From: Fonsecaea monophora
Lineage: Eukaryota > Ascomycota > Eurotiomycetes > Chaetothyriales > Herpotrichiellaceae
NCBI RefSeq assembly: GCF_001642475.1
Contig: NW_019173941.1
Coordinates: forward strand, 372,001-436,000
Length of the DNA stretch: 64,000 nt
Direction: 5' to 3'
Shown: piece after piece, positions 1-11,850 of the stretch
Layout: each line of letters opens with the position of its first letter
Numbering within the stretch: the stretch's first letter is position 1
Notes under the pieces: model-generated
The model's input: only the letters and a program-made list of their open reading frames with translations
Databases searched by the model: none
Told to the model about the DNA's origin: nothing
Program-made: the position numbers and the translations under genes

Positions 1-625
1 TACTACGATGCCCCTTCACGAGAATGTCTTATGTAGCTAGCCAATCTGTTTGATTTGACACGCTTTTGGAACGACCGATTCCGCAACCTGTTTGGATATT
101 TGTAAGACAACTCGAGAACGAGGCCCGGCTGGACGAAGCATCGTTCGACCAGTCTGACGCTTGGGAGAGAAGGCTGATGGTGGAAGGGCAGAACCGTAGT
201 TTCCTGTGATGCTCTCTTCGTTATTTCGTCTCCTCGTCTCCTCTGGTTCTATTGCGACGTACCGTCGAGAAAGGTTTGGATCGATGTCGTTGAATGCGCC
301 ACACTGCCTGTGTAGACGGCGAACGATAGGTCGAAGAGTGATTCGGGACAGAAAAGGACTTGTGGTCAATTATGATTCTTTCCATCAATCACCCACGCGT
401 GTCTCCGCTGTATGTACCACCAGGGCAAGCATATGTCCCCGCCACCTTGTTTGAACCATCGTGTCTTTGACTCCGGTTCCAATAGAATGTCCTCCATCAG
501 TCATGCTCTTCGTCTCATCTAATATGCATGCACGTTGATTCATCTTTCCGTGAAGACGGGCCAACCCATACGCCAAACACCTTGCTGTCGGATTCGAAAC
601 CAGTGCACTGTGATTCCACGTGGCT
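1..625. other. 3' flank of asf1, no firm gene
   Basis: This stretch lies downstream of the asf1 stop codon and runs to the window edge. The minus strand has an open frame of 110 codons at 37-369, but I recognise no domain in it, see no partner exon and find no conserved motif. I treat it as 3' UTR and intergenic DNA. Confidence 0.5.
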
Positions 626-1627
626 CTAATGAACCATGACCTCTGGCTTGGCCTCTGTCCCTTTACTTTCGCCATTCGCTTGTGCCGAAGTCGTGTTGGA
701 GGCAGCAGTGGGTTTCTCATCGCCCTCACCCATCTCTGCATCTTCACCTTCTGCACCCTCCTCATCTTCTTCGTCGTCCTCGCTCTCACTGCTTTCCTCC
801 TCAAGATCTTCACTTTCAGCCTCGCTGGCTTCTTCCTCCTCGTCTTTGACTTTGTGGCTGTCTGTCATTTCTTGGTCCGCATTCGTCGAGTCTTCTCGAG
901 CCATTTTTGCTTCGGTCTCTTCCAGTTCTTTCTCTAGAGCTGCTTGCATCTCTGCTTCTTCTGCACCATAGTTGGCTCCATCGTCATCGAGCGTGTCAGC
1001 TTCAGGCTGCTCGGGAGGATACTCGGCTGGAGCAGATTCTTCAGAGTCCCTGTTGGTAGAGTTAAGTTAGGTATGAATCTGCAGCTAGAGGAAGTTTACG
1101 TACCACTTGATCGCGAATCTGGTGACCCTGGGTTTTTCTGCAAGCACATTGCGGCGGATCTTTTCAATCACCGGCTTAGCAGGTGGATCGGCATTCAATA
1201 TCTCGTCATCGTATTCGTTGTTGACGTAGTAACCGACGCGCACAAACTCTCTTCCATCATAGGAGCAGGTCAGGAGGATCACTGTCACGCCGAGGATTTC
1301 GGATGGTGGCAGGCGAGATAGGTTCGGAGGATCAGCTTCGAAGATAAATTTGTTGACTCCGATAGGAATGGGTCCCACGAGGAGAGAGTCAAGCTCTTGA
1401 TCGTGTTCTGCGGACGTAGCAGAGCCGACATAGGTGAGTTTCCACTCTAGGTCTATGATACATAGATAGTCGTCAGTCAATCTGAAATGAAGAAAGAAGT
1501 CTCCCAAGATGCGTTTACCTTCACGAAGTTGCTCAAGACATTCGAACGTAATTTCAAATTCGTAGGGTGCGGTGAATGGCGCAGGATTGTTCAGGACTTT
1601 GACGCCCAACAGGGAAACCACCGACAT
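626..1627 (-). CDS. asf1: Histone chaperone Asf1
   Basis: Asf1 is a nuclear chaperone for histone H3-H4 dimers in replication-coupled and replication-independent nucleosome assembly. Three exons: 1519-1627, 1104-1452 and 626-1049, giving 293 aa. Introns of 66 nt (1453-1518) and 54 nt (1050-1103) have GT-AG ends, and the joined protein matches the family across both junctions. The first ~155 residues are the immunoglobulin-like Asf1 core, with near-invariant stretches such as SLLGVKVLNNPAPF, LLVGPIPIGVNKFIFEADPP and VGYYVNNEY. The rest is the very acidic Glu/Asp/Ser tail usual in fungal Asf1. The ATG at 1627 starts exactly at the conserved MSVVSLLG terminus. It diverges from rna14. Confidence 0.97.
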
Positions 1628-2224
1628 GATTGCGACAAGCGCGACAGACGTGCTTTAGTGGGTGTATCGAATTCAACGCGCCCAATGACGTTCTGATAAT
1701 GGTCTGGAATAGCACTTTGTGGATTGTTTGACTGTGTAATGGAGTTGCGGAGGAGTTGTTTGCGAGAACTGAATCCAAGATCGCGAAAGTGCCATGGCCG
1801 CGTTAAAAGTCGCGTCGTCGGCTTTGAATTAAATGCAGCCTGCCCGCAATCAACTACAATAGCAGGTTAGCCGAACAATGTTGAGTTCTTCCGCCGAGGG
1901 TTTGCAAGTGACAAATTCCAACCACAAGGGCATGCGCCGTCGCTCACTGTGTCACCGGCAGTAACAATCTAGGCTTTGCGTGAAGTGAAACGAATTCCAT
2001 CAACGAAGGACCTTTTCTCATTTCGTGACCGTCTCTGCCAACTGCCCGTGTCGACAACAAGGATGATGATGTCTGCTTTCAAAAGGCTCTTCTAGTTTGT
2101 TGTTGCGCAAAAGGTGAGTTTACTCCTCGCGTGCCTAGCAGACAATGAATGTTGACGCCTCTATAGCAACCTCCCTTCTTCGATCTCAGTTTCTTTACCG
2201 ATCACAGAGAGTAGACGGGGCGTT
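1628..2224. promoter_or_regulatory. Divergent promoter asf1/rna14
   Basis: This is 597 bp between two divergent start codons, so it must hold the promoters and 5' UTRs of both genes. I see no clear TATA box and no reading frame of interest. Confidence 0.6.
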
Positions 2225-5200
2225 ATGGCAAATTCAGCTACAGGATCGCCGTCACCATCGTCTGAGACGACGGCGCTGCCATCATACTTCAACGGTACTG
2301 CGGCTGCCCCCGATCAGCCAGGCGCAAGTGCTGCACAGTTATCGCAACCCTTCGCTCCCTCAGAGCAGAGTCCTGTCGATAATCAGCGTGATCCAATATT
2401 ATCTCCAACTCAATCTGCTCTTCATCCTCTCCCTACCAAACCTGTCAGCCAGCTCTCTTCTCAATCCGCCACCCCGGCCATGACTCAGTCTTCTACACCC
2501 GCGCCTGCGCAGTCCAAACCCCGCATTGTGGGTGGTTTTGAAGTTGATGATGATCCTGAAGATGAGGAAGGGACACAAGACGGAAAGGATGAGGTTGATG
2601 TCTACGATCCGTCCGTGGGGCTAGACTTCGACGTCTCGACACCTGCTCCTCCCCTTGCAAATCAAAACTCCAATTCCCTTAATAGAGCTTCCCAGTCACC
2701 AGAACAAGAAAATGGAATCACTCCTGTTCCTGTCCAGGCCACTGGTAGTCCTGCTGACGCTGACCTTTCTTCTTCCACTACTCTTCCTTCTGGTGCCAGT
2801 GTTGATGTGCGTGCTGCCACTGCCACACCTTCTCACTCAGCTCCTGATGTTCCGACTCAGAACTCTCCACCCCTCGCGCATGTGAATGCCTCTGTTGCTC
2901 CAGGCTTACTTAAGTCTCGACTAGCTCATGATGTGGTTGGTATTCTGGAAGATCGCATCAAGGATGACCCTCGTGGTGACATTGATGCATATCTTGAACT
3001 AATCGACGAATTGAAGAGTCGAAACAAGCAAGAAGATGTCCGTCGAGTGTACGAGCAATATCTCAAAGTCTTTCCCCTGGCCGTACGTGCTTGTTCTCTT
3101 TCGTATTTGTTTGCCGTGCACTAATATATTCCAGGCCGAACAATGGTGTGCATATGTGAAATGGGAAGAGGAGCAAGATCGAATGCGGGCCATGGAAACC
3201 CTCTTCAACCGATCGTTGCTTGATGTGCTTGATGTGCAACTCTGGACTTTGTACATCAACTATATCCGCCGACGGAACAGCATGCAAACTGGCGATATCA
3301 CTCGCTCGTACACCATCATCAACGACTCCTTCACCTTTGCACTCAAGACTATCGGAATGGACAAGGACTCGGGCCAATTATGGCAGGACTATATTAACTT
3401 CCTCAAGACTGGCCCGGGAATCGTTGGTGGCAGCGGTTGGCAAGATGGGGCAAAAGTCGACGCTTTGCGAGAGGCATACCAAAAAGCAATTGCTGTTCCT
3501 ACCGCAGCAACCATGCCCCTCTGGAAAGAATACGATGCGTTTGAGACCGGGCTGAACAAGATCAACGTTCGTTGAAATGGCAACCCCATGGCTCAGGAAC
3601 TATGCTAAAATCTCTCTAGGGTCGGAAATATCTTCAAGAGAAGTCTCCGGTCTACATGACCGCCAGGACGGCCTTCACCCAGCTGCAGAATTTGACAAAG
3701 GACCTGAAAAGGACCTCGAGACCGCAATTGCCACCCGCACCTGGGTTTGAGGGTTATGCCGAGTATATGCATCAAGTTGGTCTGTGGAAGCAGTGGATTG
3801 AATGGGAGAAAGACGATAACCTTGTTCTTAAAGACGAAGACCCTGCTTTGTACAAGAACCGGATTTTGTTCACATACAAACAAGCACTCATGGCCCTAGA
3901 ATTCTGGCCTGAGATGTGGTATGATGCCGTGGAATTCTGTTTCAGCAATGGCCTCGACGCCGAAGGCACCAAGCTCCTCAACCAAGGAATTACGGCCAAC
4001 CCGGAGTCACCCCTGTTGGCATTTAAACTGGCAGACCGTATCGAGGTGTCCACTCAGAACGATGAAAGTGCAGATCCCGGCGCCAAAGAACGGATGAAGA
4101 AAATAAGAGAGCCATATGACAAATTGTTGGATGCACTCTACGAATTGATTAAGAAGGTATCGATCCGCGAGAAACAAGACATTCAGAAGGCGGAACTTGC
4201 AGCTGCTGGCAACGGAGGGGATGGTTCTGGGGACGACGACATCAATGCTTCCAATGTCGCAACCAAGAAGGCGGCCCTCGACAGCCAAATTGAGACGATC
4301 AAGAAGAGTGCCCAAGCACAGACCGATGTCCTCAGTCGAATGGTCTCGCATGTCTGGATCGCACTGATGCGCGCGACCCGACGAGTGCAGGGAAAAGGCC
4401 TACCAACAGAACGAGGACCTAGTGGCTTCCGTGCTGTCTTTGGCGAGGCGCGCAAGCGAGGCAAGCTTACGAGCGACTTTTATGTCGAATCTGCTCGGAT
4501 TGAGTGGCAATGCTACCGGGATCCCACGGGCACCAAGATCCTTGACCGTGGTATGAAGCTGTTTCCTGAAGACGACTACCTCCCGCTTCAGTATGTGAAA
4601 CACCTCTTTGACATCAACGATGTCACGAATGCACGAGCCGTCTTTGAGACCACGGTCAAGAGACTTCTGGGCCACGACGACGCTGAGTATACAGCAAAGG
4701 CCAAACCGCTGTTTGCTTTCCTGCACGACTACGAATCCAAGTACGGGGAATTGGCTCAGGTCCAGTCGCTTGAAGAGCGGATGAAGAAGCACTTCCCTGA
4801 AGATCCTCAGCTGAAACTCTTCTCCAGCCGGTACAACACCTCGTCTTTTGACACTATGAAGACGTATCCCGTCATCTCGCCACAGCAAGTGAGGCCTCTG
4901 CAAAACGTGGTCATGCCCTCTGTGGAGGTATCTGAAGTCGTGAACTCTCCCATTCAAAAGGTGATTGACGCCATCACAACCCATTCTCCGAAACGGCCAT
5001 TCCCAGACGATTTTGAAGATGTTGGTCCACGTAAATTGGCGCGTGGCGAGTCGCCCTTGAAAGGTGCAGCGGGTCGTCGCATGAATCAACAACAGCAGCA
5101 ACAGCAACAGCAGCGCCAGATCAACCCTCCTGTCGGGATGCCACAGTTTCAAGCTCCTCCACCGCTACCGCCAGCAGTTGTTTACCTTCTGAGCATCCTG

Positions 5201-5505
5201 CCAAGGGCTTCGACGTATGTCGACACCAGGTTCGATGCCGTGAAGATCATGGAGTTGATTCGCGATGTTCGTTTGCCTCCGCCAGGCGCAGTCCCTGCCC
5301 AACACAGCCAGACTCCAGCCCCGGCACCCCAGCCAGGTTGGCCTGCGTATCCACCACATCCACCTGTACCTATCCCGCCACAAGGCTTCGGACCGCCGAC
5401 TGGTGTTACACAAGGTCCGTACGGAGGAGGTAAGTGGCTGCTATAGTCTCCACTCTCGAAGTCATGTTACTGACAAGGATCCCAGCTCCATTCCGATACG
5501 CTTAG
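2225..5505 (+). CDS. rna14: mRNA 3'-end-processing protein Rna14 (CstF77 homolog)
   Basis: Rna14 is the scaffold of cleavage factor IA, which binds pre-mRNA with Rna15, Pcf11 and Clp1 and is needed for cleavage and polyadenylation. Four exons: 2225-3082, 3135-3566, 3620-5429 and 5486-5505, total 1039 aa. The introns are 52, 53 and 56 nt, and the last exon has only 20 nt and codes for the final residues PFRYA. A low-complexity Ser/Pro/Thr leader of ~230 residues precedes HAT-type helical repeats (the motif around AEQWCAYVKWEEEQ starts exon 2) and the Suf domain. The C-terminal part has a nine-residue Gln run near residue 920 and a Pro-rich end. Length and order match the fungal family. Confidence 0.95.
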
Positions 5506-6940
5506 ATACGAGATGGACACTGTATAGGAGGGTGACGACTGGCGTGGGAGGTAGTGCATGATGTAAAACCAACACTTTATGTTTTTCAGCATTTTAGCAG
5601 CCATAGGGTCCAAGTCAGGGACAGATAGCAAGATGTCCACGTTATCACAGAGTCTCGGACAGGAAAGGTTCATTGATTGGGATCTTGCAATGATTCAAAA
5701 AGTCAGCTGCGGTTGAGCCAGCATTGGAATCTCAACAAAATAATATCTTGAGTGTTTTGCCTGCTTGTGGTGTTCCCGCTCTTTGTCTGCGTCATCTAAC
5801 CCCTGTCCTGTGACTTCGTCGTATACCGTACGATAGGGCAGCTTTGCATGAGCCGTTCTCGACTGTAAGCGGACGGATGCCTGAGGGGAGGGTGTTTGGG
5901 CGAGGTGCTTCCAGGGTTTAGTCTGGTGTGTTTAGTTCGATCCAATGGACAGGGTAGATTTCGCGGAAGACGAGCAAAGGTCATGCAGACCCCATTGGTA
6001 CGGAAGGCTGCAACCGCAGAGGCTAGGTTGGATGTAGAATGGTCGAATAGTTGAATTGAAAGAGGGGAATTGCCAGCCTCACCCCCGAGAAGTTTGCAAT
6101 GACGCTGGCTGGCTCTGAGAGAAAGAGTGGTGAGATGAGGCTGAGAGACAGTTGGTTCACTTTGGTCTCTGCTCTGCTCACATCTTCACGCCTCTGAGAT
6201 ATTGGCAAGTGACAAGGCCGCGTGGTTGTCCTGTAGACAAGGAACATGTGATTGAGCCTCAGGCTACAAATATCTCCTTCTTCTCCTCCCTGCAACCACT
6301 TATTTCCTTTCTCCATTACCCACCTCATTCATTCCCTTCTTCATCTTCTTCTTCTCTGTCCTTGTCGTCCTCGCTCATCATTAATCTCATCTTTTTTTCC
6401 CAAGGTCCTCTCCTCTTGAGCGGGTGCAGGATACCTCTCGAGAGGCAGCTTCAATCGCTTGTCAACACCGTTTCTCTCACCCACCAACCTCTCAATCAGG
6501 CGAAGGTGAGCCACTACACTTTCTTTTCTCATCGCTCGCACCTCTTGCACCTTCCTGCAGCAGTCAGCTTGAATCCGAGACCCCGTCTAAAACAAGAAGC
6601 TGTACCTGCCCCTATCATCTCTTATCATCTCAGTGGTTCTGCTTCTCCTCTGTTCTCTGCCTCACCTCCAAAACAAACACCACAACAAACAACGCGCATT
6701 CACTTCCTCGTGCAAAACCTCAGTCAGGAACCTTTCCCCTCCCAACATATCGTCGGTCCATCTCATCCATCATCTCTATACACCCAACAAGTCTTACCTT
6801 GTTATCCTCATCTTCTCAGTTTCTCTCTTCTCTCAGTGTGATCAACCACACCACATTCTAGTCAGGTTGACCCTGATTATACCCTTCGCAAGCTCAAGCA
6901 CTGACACCACAACGAACAGCCTAGAGATCTTTGAGTCAAC
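5506..6940. promoter_or_regulatory. rna14 3' region and Argonaute promoter with CT-rich leader
   Basis: The first few hundred bases should be the rna14 3' UTR and terminator. From about 6285 to 6855 the plus strand is strongly pyrimidine-rich (runs of CTTCTTC, TCTCTC and CCTC), a common form of filamentous-fungal promoter and 5' UTR near the start of transcription. The long open frames here (for example 6152-6841) are Ser/Pro/Leu-rich by-products of that bias. Confidence 0.55.
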
Positions 6941-9900
6941 ATGTCTGGAGCAGCCCGCAAGCGAGGTGCCGGTCGCGCGACTAGGGGTCAGCAGCCGGCC
7001 GAGACCTCTTCTCGTCGTGGCGATCGACTTCAAGTTCCTGGCGGCGGCTTTGACGGGCCTGCTTCTCGAGGAAGCGCCTCTCAGTCTGGTCCCGGTTCTG
7101 CAGGTCGCGGTGCGGCCTCCACAGCTCCCTCTGTCGCGTCAGGTGCTGGTAGTCCCAGTGTCTCGCAAGGCGGCCCCGAAGAGCAGTCTCAACCTCGTCG
7201 CAGCAGTCAGTCGGGCGGTGCACCTCCACAAACTCAAGGGACTGTCCTTCGAGGTGATCCAGCCCAAGACAGACCGTCCAGATTCACGGATCAGATGCGA
7301 AATGTCGATCTTCCAGCATCGTTCTACAACATTGATCAGCTTGTAAGTAAATGTCTTTCTTGGTTTGCTCCCCTACACCGACTACTGCTTCACCCGCTTG
7401 CTATGCACTCTCACCCTTTATTTTGTCAAAGACATTCATCCCCTATTTCACTGCCTTGCAGAGTGTCGGGCCATTCAGATCGGCCGTTCAATGTCACTTC
7501 CCCTTTTGACGCCATTCACCCCGTTGCTCCCAGTACACTGCGTGTCACCACTCCTATTTAATCTTCATTGCGAATCTCTTCAATGCCTCTCTTATTGTCT
7601 GCATTGTACATTCTCCTGCGATTCACCCGCATTGTCTTGCGCAGTGACGCTTCCCATTGTGTCTACAATCCCTTCACACGACATAGATCGGGAGCAGTTC
7701 TTGCCCTGGACTATTTATACCTCCCTTCGCCTTTGCACCTTGACTTTCTCTTTTCTCACCTCACACATCTTCTTCCCTTCCCTGCAAACATGGCACCTCC
7801 TGCTTCCAGAGGCTCTGGTTCTGGTGCAGGTAACCCTGCTCCCTCCTCCCCATCTTGTTTGCCAAGCGGCTCTGGTCCCGGATCGCCCTCTCGTCCGCAA
7901 GGCAGCCCCTCCCCTACATCTCCATCTCGCCAAAATGGCGGCCCAGGAATTGCTTCCCTATCCCGGCCACAGCGCAACTCTTCTATGTCTTCCTTGGCGT
8001 CTGGAGTGCTCCAAATTCCCTACGTCCCCGAAGGATTAGAGCGCTATATGCACCTCGTCCCTGACATTGTCGGGCCTCGTGCTGACTATCGCAAACAGTA
8101 CAGCCTTCCCACCCAATATGCAAAGCGTCCAGGGTACAACCAAACAGGGAAAGCGGTTACGGCCAACCTCAACGCATTCAAAGTCCAACAGTATCCCACG
8201 GTGAAAGTCTTCCAATACGATGTCATCGTCGGCAATGGCCAGGAGAAGCGAGTTATCAACCGCAAAGTGTGGAATTCACAAGCTCGAAAGAACGCTACTG
8301 GGCCGCCCGTCATCTTCGATGGCAATCGTCTCGCGTGGTCCTTGCGTGACTACAACGAACTTCGCCTCATGGTGGATCTCGATCAGGAAGAAGGCCGTCC
8401 TTCTCGAGAAGGGAGAAATGCTTTTCGTCTTCTCATCAAGCGTACTCGTTCACTTGATATCAGTCTCGTCCAGCAATTCCTTGACGGCCGGATCCAGATG
8501 AACCAGAATGTCGCAGAGTGCATCATTTTCTTGGACCATCTTCTCCGAGAAAGTCCGTCTTCGTCGCCCCAATTCATCACGATCCGTCGCAGCCTCTTTA
8601 GGCGTCAAGGTCAACGTGCCGATCTGGGTGGTGGCATCGAGGTCTGGCGCGGTGTCTACCAGTCGATGCGTCTTGCCGAAGGCAAGAAAATGATCATCAA
8701 CGTCGATGTCGCCAACACTTGCTTCTGGAGACCGACTACTTTGACGTCGGCCATTGTCTCCAAGTGGCGAGAGATCAAGGACATCAATGATGTCGCAAAT
8801 AGAATGGAGCCTTATCAGAACAATGGCCATCGAGAATCCAGCGACTTCCACAAGACTCTGGAGAGAGCCTTCAAGGGGGTCGAGGTCAAGGCTGTTTACA
8901 AGGGCAATCCACTCCCTGCCAAGGAGTGGAAGATCTTTCGTTTCGATATCAACAATGCCAACGAGGAGATGCTTGAATGGAAAGATCCGGCCACGAAGAA
9001 ACCCACTGGTGAGATGGTATCCGTGGCGCACTACTTCAAGCGCAAGTACAACATCACCTTGCAGTACCCCAGACTCCGCCTGGTAGAGATGACCAAGAAG
9101 GGTGTCAAATACCCCATGGAGTTCCTCACCATCCTTGAGGGTCAACGATACGGTGCGAAATTGGATGAGATCCAGACTGCCAACATGATCAAATTTGCCG
9201 TCTCGCCCCCGAATGTCCGACTCAATGCCATCAACGAAGGCAAGAGCTGGCTGAACTGGGATGGTGATGAATACTTGAAGAATTACGGCCTTCGCATCAC
9301 CCCGACGCCCATCAAGACCAATGCACGTATCCTCCCAGCTCCTGGCATCAAGTTCGGCAACAAGACTGAGCAGGTCGGTACGCGAGGCCGTTGGGACCTC
9401 AAAGCAAAGACTTTCCTCAGTCGCAATCCGCAGGAGCTTGTCTCTTGGGGTGTTGGCGTCTTCACCGGTCGTCTCAGACCCGATCGAGCTCAGATTGACC
9501 AGTTTGTTCTCGACTTTGCACGCGCTTATCGAAACCACGGGGGACAAGTTGCGAATGCGCCGCCATATGTCACAACTCTCAACCAAGATGTTGGTGCTGC
9601 CGTTGCAGCCTTGCATCAAGCAACCGGCAACAAGTTCAACCGTCGACCGCAGCTTCTCATTTTCTTGGTTCAAGATCGCAATTCTTTCCATTATCTTCGT
9701 ATCAAGAAGTCTTGCGACTGTCGCTTCGGTGTGGTCTCTCAGGTGATGCAGATCCAACAGGTCCTCAAGGGCAACCCTCAATACTACTCGAATGTATTGA
9801 TGAAAGTCAATGCCAAGTTGGGCGGCACTACATCTCAAGCCGTACCTCACGCGACGAGTGGTTTCAAAACGTTCTCGGTGCCGACAATGATCATTGGGGC

Positions 9901-10723
9901 TGATGTCTCGCACGCATCACCTGGCAGTCAACAGGCGTCGATGGCGGCTGTGACTGTGTCATACGATCGCTTTGGTGGACGGTACGCAGCTGCATGCCAG
10001 ACCAACGGCCATCGAGTCGAAATGATCTCAGAGGCCAATTGGCGCAACATCTTGCGGCCACTCGTGAGTCAGTGGATGTCTCAGGTCGGAAACGGCCGGT
10101 CTCCTCAACAAGTCTATTACATACGCGACGGGGTGTCGACAAATCAATTCGAGCATGTCCTCAATCAAGAAGTGCCTTGCATCAAGAAGGTCATCGAGTC
10201 TTGCATGGATGGCCACAAATTTGAGGGTAAAGTCACCGTCATCGTTGCCAACAAGCGTCACCATATCCGTTGCTTCCCTGACAGAGATGGCGCCGACAAC
10301 AAGGGCAACCCAGTTCCAGGCATGTTGATTGAGAGAGATGTCACCACTCCCAATGAGTTTGACTTTTATCTGTACTCTCACACCGCCTTGCAAGGAACCT
10401 CCCGACCTGTTCATTACTCGGTTCTCCTTGACGAGACCAATCACCGCCCTGAGCTCATCCAGAACATGATATACGAGCACTGCTACCAATACATGCGCTC
10501 GACCACTTCTGTTTCCCTCCACCCAGCGGTTTACTACGCTCACTTGGCCTCCAACCGTGCAAAGGCGCATGAAGATCTTCCGGCCACTGCTGGTCCTCAA
10601 GGCGGTGCAGGCTTCAAGCAACAGAACCCTAGCAGGAGCTCTGAACCTTCCGACTCCGAGGTCAAGCCTTTGATGCCTCTTTTCAACGTCAACGGCATCG
10701 TCTTCGCCATGTGGTACATCTGA
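6941..10723 (+). CDS. Argonaute (quelling-type, slicer motif intact)
   Basis: Argonaute binds small RNAs and silences matching transcripts in the RNAi/quelling pathway. The main model joins 6941-7342 to 8099-10723 (1008 aa). The donor is GTAAGT at 7343. The acceptor ends at 8098, with a GCTGAC branch-type motif 17-22 nt upstream, and both junction sides are phase 0. The joined sequence NIDQL|YSLPTQYAKRPGY leads directly into the ArgoN domain. Linker, PAZ (ending near 9110) and PIWI follow. The DEDH catalytic residues are all present: Asp at 9902-9904 (GADVSHASPG), Glu at 10019-10021, Asp at 10127-10129 (RDGVS) and His at 10541-10543 (YYAHL), so slicing is expected. Residues 1-110 are a Gly/Arg/Ser-rich disordered leader. 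The 756-nt first intron is far longer than the others here and contains a second possible first exon (separate entry). Confidence 0.93.
7700..7789 (+). promoter_or_regulatory. Possible internal promoter of Argonaute isoform B
   Basis: A TATTTATA motif at 7712-7719 is followed by a CT-rich stretch (7721-7785) and then the ATG at 7790. This copies in miniature the CT-rich leader before the first ATG at 6941. The same pyrimidine richness could serve only as intron sequence. Confidence 0.35.
7790..8098 (+). other. Alternative first coding exon of Argonaute
   Basis: Inside the 756-nt first intron, an ATG at 7790 in the context CAAACATGG opens a frame that runs without interruption through the 8098/8099 acceptor into the Argonaute body. 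This gives a 977-aa isoform. The 103 codons are Ser/Pro/Gly/Arg-rich like exon 1 and end in RYMHLVPDIVGPRADYRKQ, which weakly resembles the end of exon 1 (RFTDQMRNVDLPASFYNIDQ). The open frame formally reaches back to 7568, but residues upstream of 7790 look like translated leader. Whether both forms are made cannot be decided from sequence. It may also be that only one is used and the other is a relic. Confidence 0.55.
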
Positions 10724-11850
10724 GTTTCTTCTCAGAGTCACCAAGACAGACACGGTCTGACCTCTGGAGATGGAACCCTGCAGATCAGCCTGCTTCCACC
10801 TTACCACTCTTTTGTCCGAGTACGATACAGCCAGATGACTGCCATGCGTCAGTCACCGAACCCATACGGGCCAAACATACGAACGGTGCTTCGGAGCTCT
10901 TACAGCAGTTGAAGCCTCTGCTTCTGAACAAAAGGCGAAGCCCTAGTTTCAACGGGCTCTTCTTAGCTCAACATTGATTGCTTTTGTGGGGAAAAAAAAA
11001 GGAAATTTACAAAAAAAAAAGCACAGTCGAGCAGGTATTCTCGTCCATGCCTCTGATGAGGGTGCGCTTGAGTTTACCGGCGACTGTCAACCATTCTACG
11101 GCTCGGACCTTGTCCAGATGCTGGCTGCATGGTATCTCCTAGTTTTAGCTTAGTTTACACAATCCAGATTCATCACATGAAGCCTTTCTGTTCCATTGCT
11201 TTTCATGTCGACACAATATGTGCCCAGCTAGTAGTTGTGTCTTGTGCCCAATTAGTGAATACCAGCCAGGGCCCGGACACCGGACAGTGTACAGTGTACA
11301 GCCTCGAGGGCTTGCTCCAAAGAACAAGGACACAGACGACCCGTGGTGCTGTTCTGTCCTGTTGGTCTGTCCGTATCCCTATCAGCCAAATGCCCCATCC
11401 CATCCATCTAGACAATACGCTTAGCGTGGTCCATGTACAGAACGAGAAGAGCAGAACAAACGATGAAGGCAAGGCAAAATCTGATGAGCAAACTACAAAG
11501 CGTATGCGCGTAAGCTGACGAGAGAGAGAGAGAGACAAGTCACCCCAACAAGCAAGAGACGCCAGAAGACAGTCGAATACAATTTCTTTAGATACCGTTC
11601 GACAGCGAATGAGCACCAACATCCCTTCACTTCTCGACCCGTGGACAGCACGCCTCATATACCTTTCATTGAAGCCCATTATAGGCCCAGGGCCTCATCT
11701 GCTTCTGCTTGACCAACTCAGGAGTTCCACAGCCAGAAGTATCACAACATGAGCCCTCAACCATAATCTTGCTCATCTCGGTGGCTCAAGCCAGAACAGC
11801 ATGTCCTAGTAGGCACTTGAGCCAGGCATCGGGCCATCGTACAACATGCA
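10724..11850. other. Convergent intergenic region with A-rich tracts
   Basis: This region lies between the Argonaute stop and the stop of the 198-aa membrane protein on the other strand. Two A runs at 10992-11020 are probably in the 3' UTR or terminator of Argonaute. A (GA)7 run lies at 11521-11534. No coding frame is convincing. Confidence 0.5.

Noticed and set aside
37..369. Minus-strand frame of 110 codons at the left edge
   Set aside because: No domain, no splice partner and no conserved motif; it lies in the 3' flank of asf1.
6152..6841. 229-codon plus-strand frame before Argonaute
   Set aside because: Composition (Ser/Pro/Leu/His) reflects the CT-rich leader, the frame overlaps other equally open frames, and nothing links it to exon 1.
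7568..7789. Upstream extension of the Argonaute frame to 7568
   Set aside because: The extra residues are hydrophobic read-through of intron or leader sequence, not like an Argonaute N-terminus; ATG 7790 fits better.
7343..7972. Alternative acceptor at 7972 for Argonaute exon 1
   Set aside because: It is phase-compatible, but it has no CTRAC-like branch site that I see and would leave an unusual linker; the acceptor at 8098 has a branch motif and joins directly to ArgoN.
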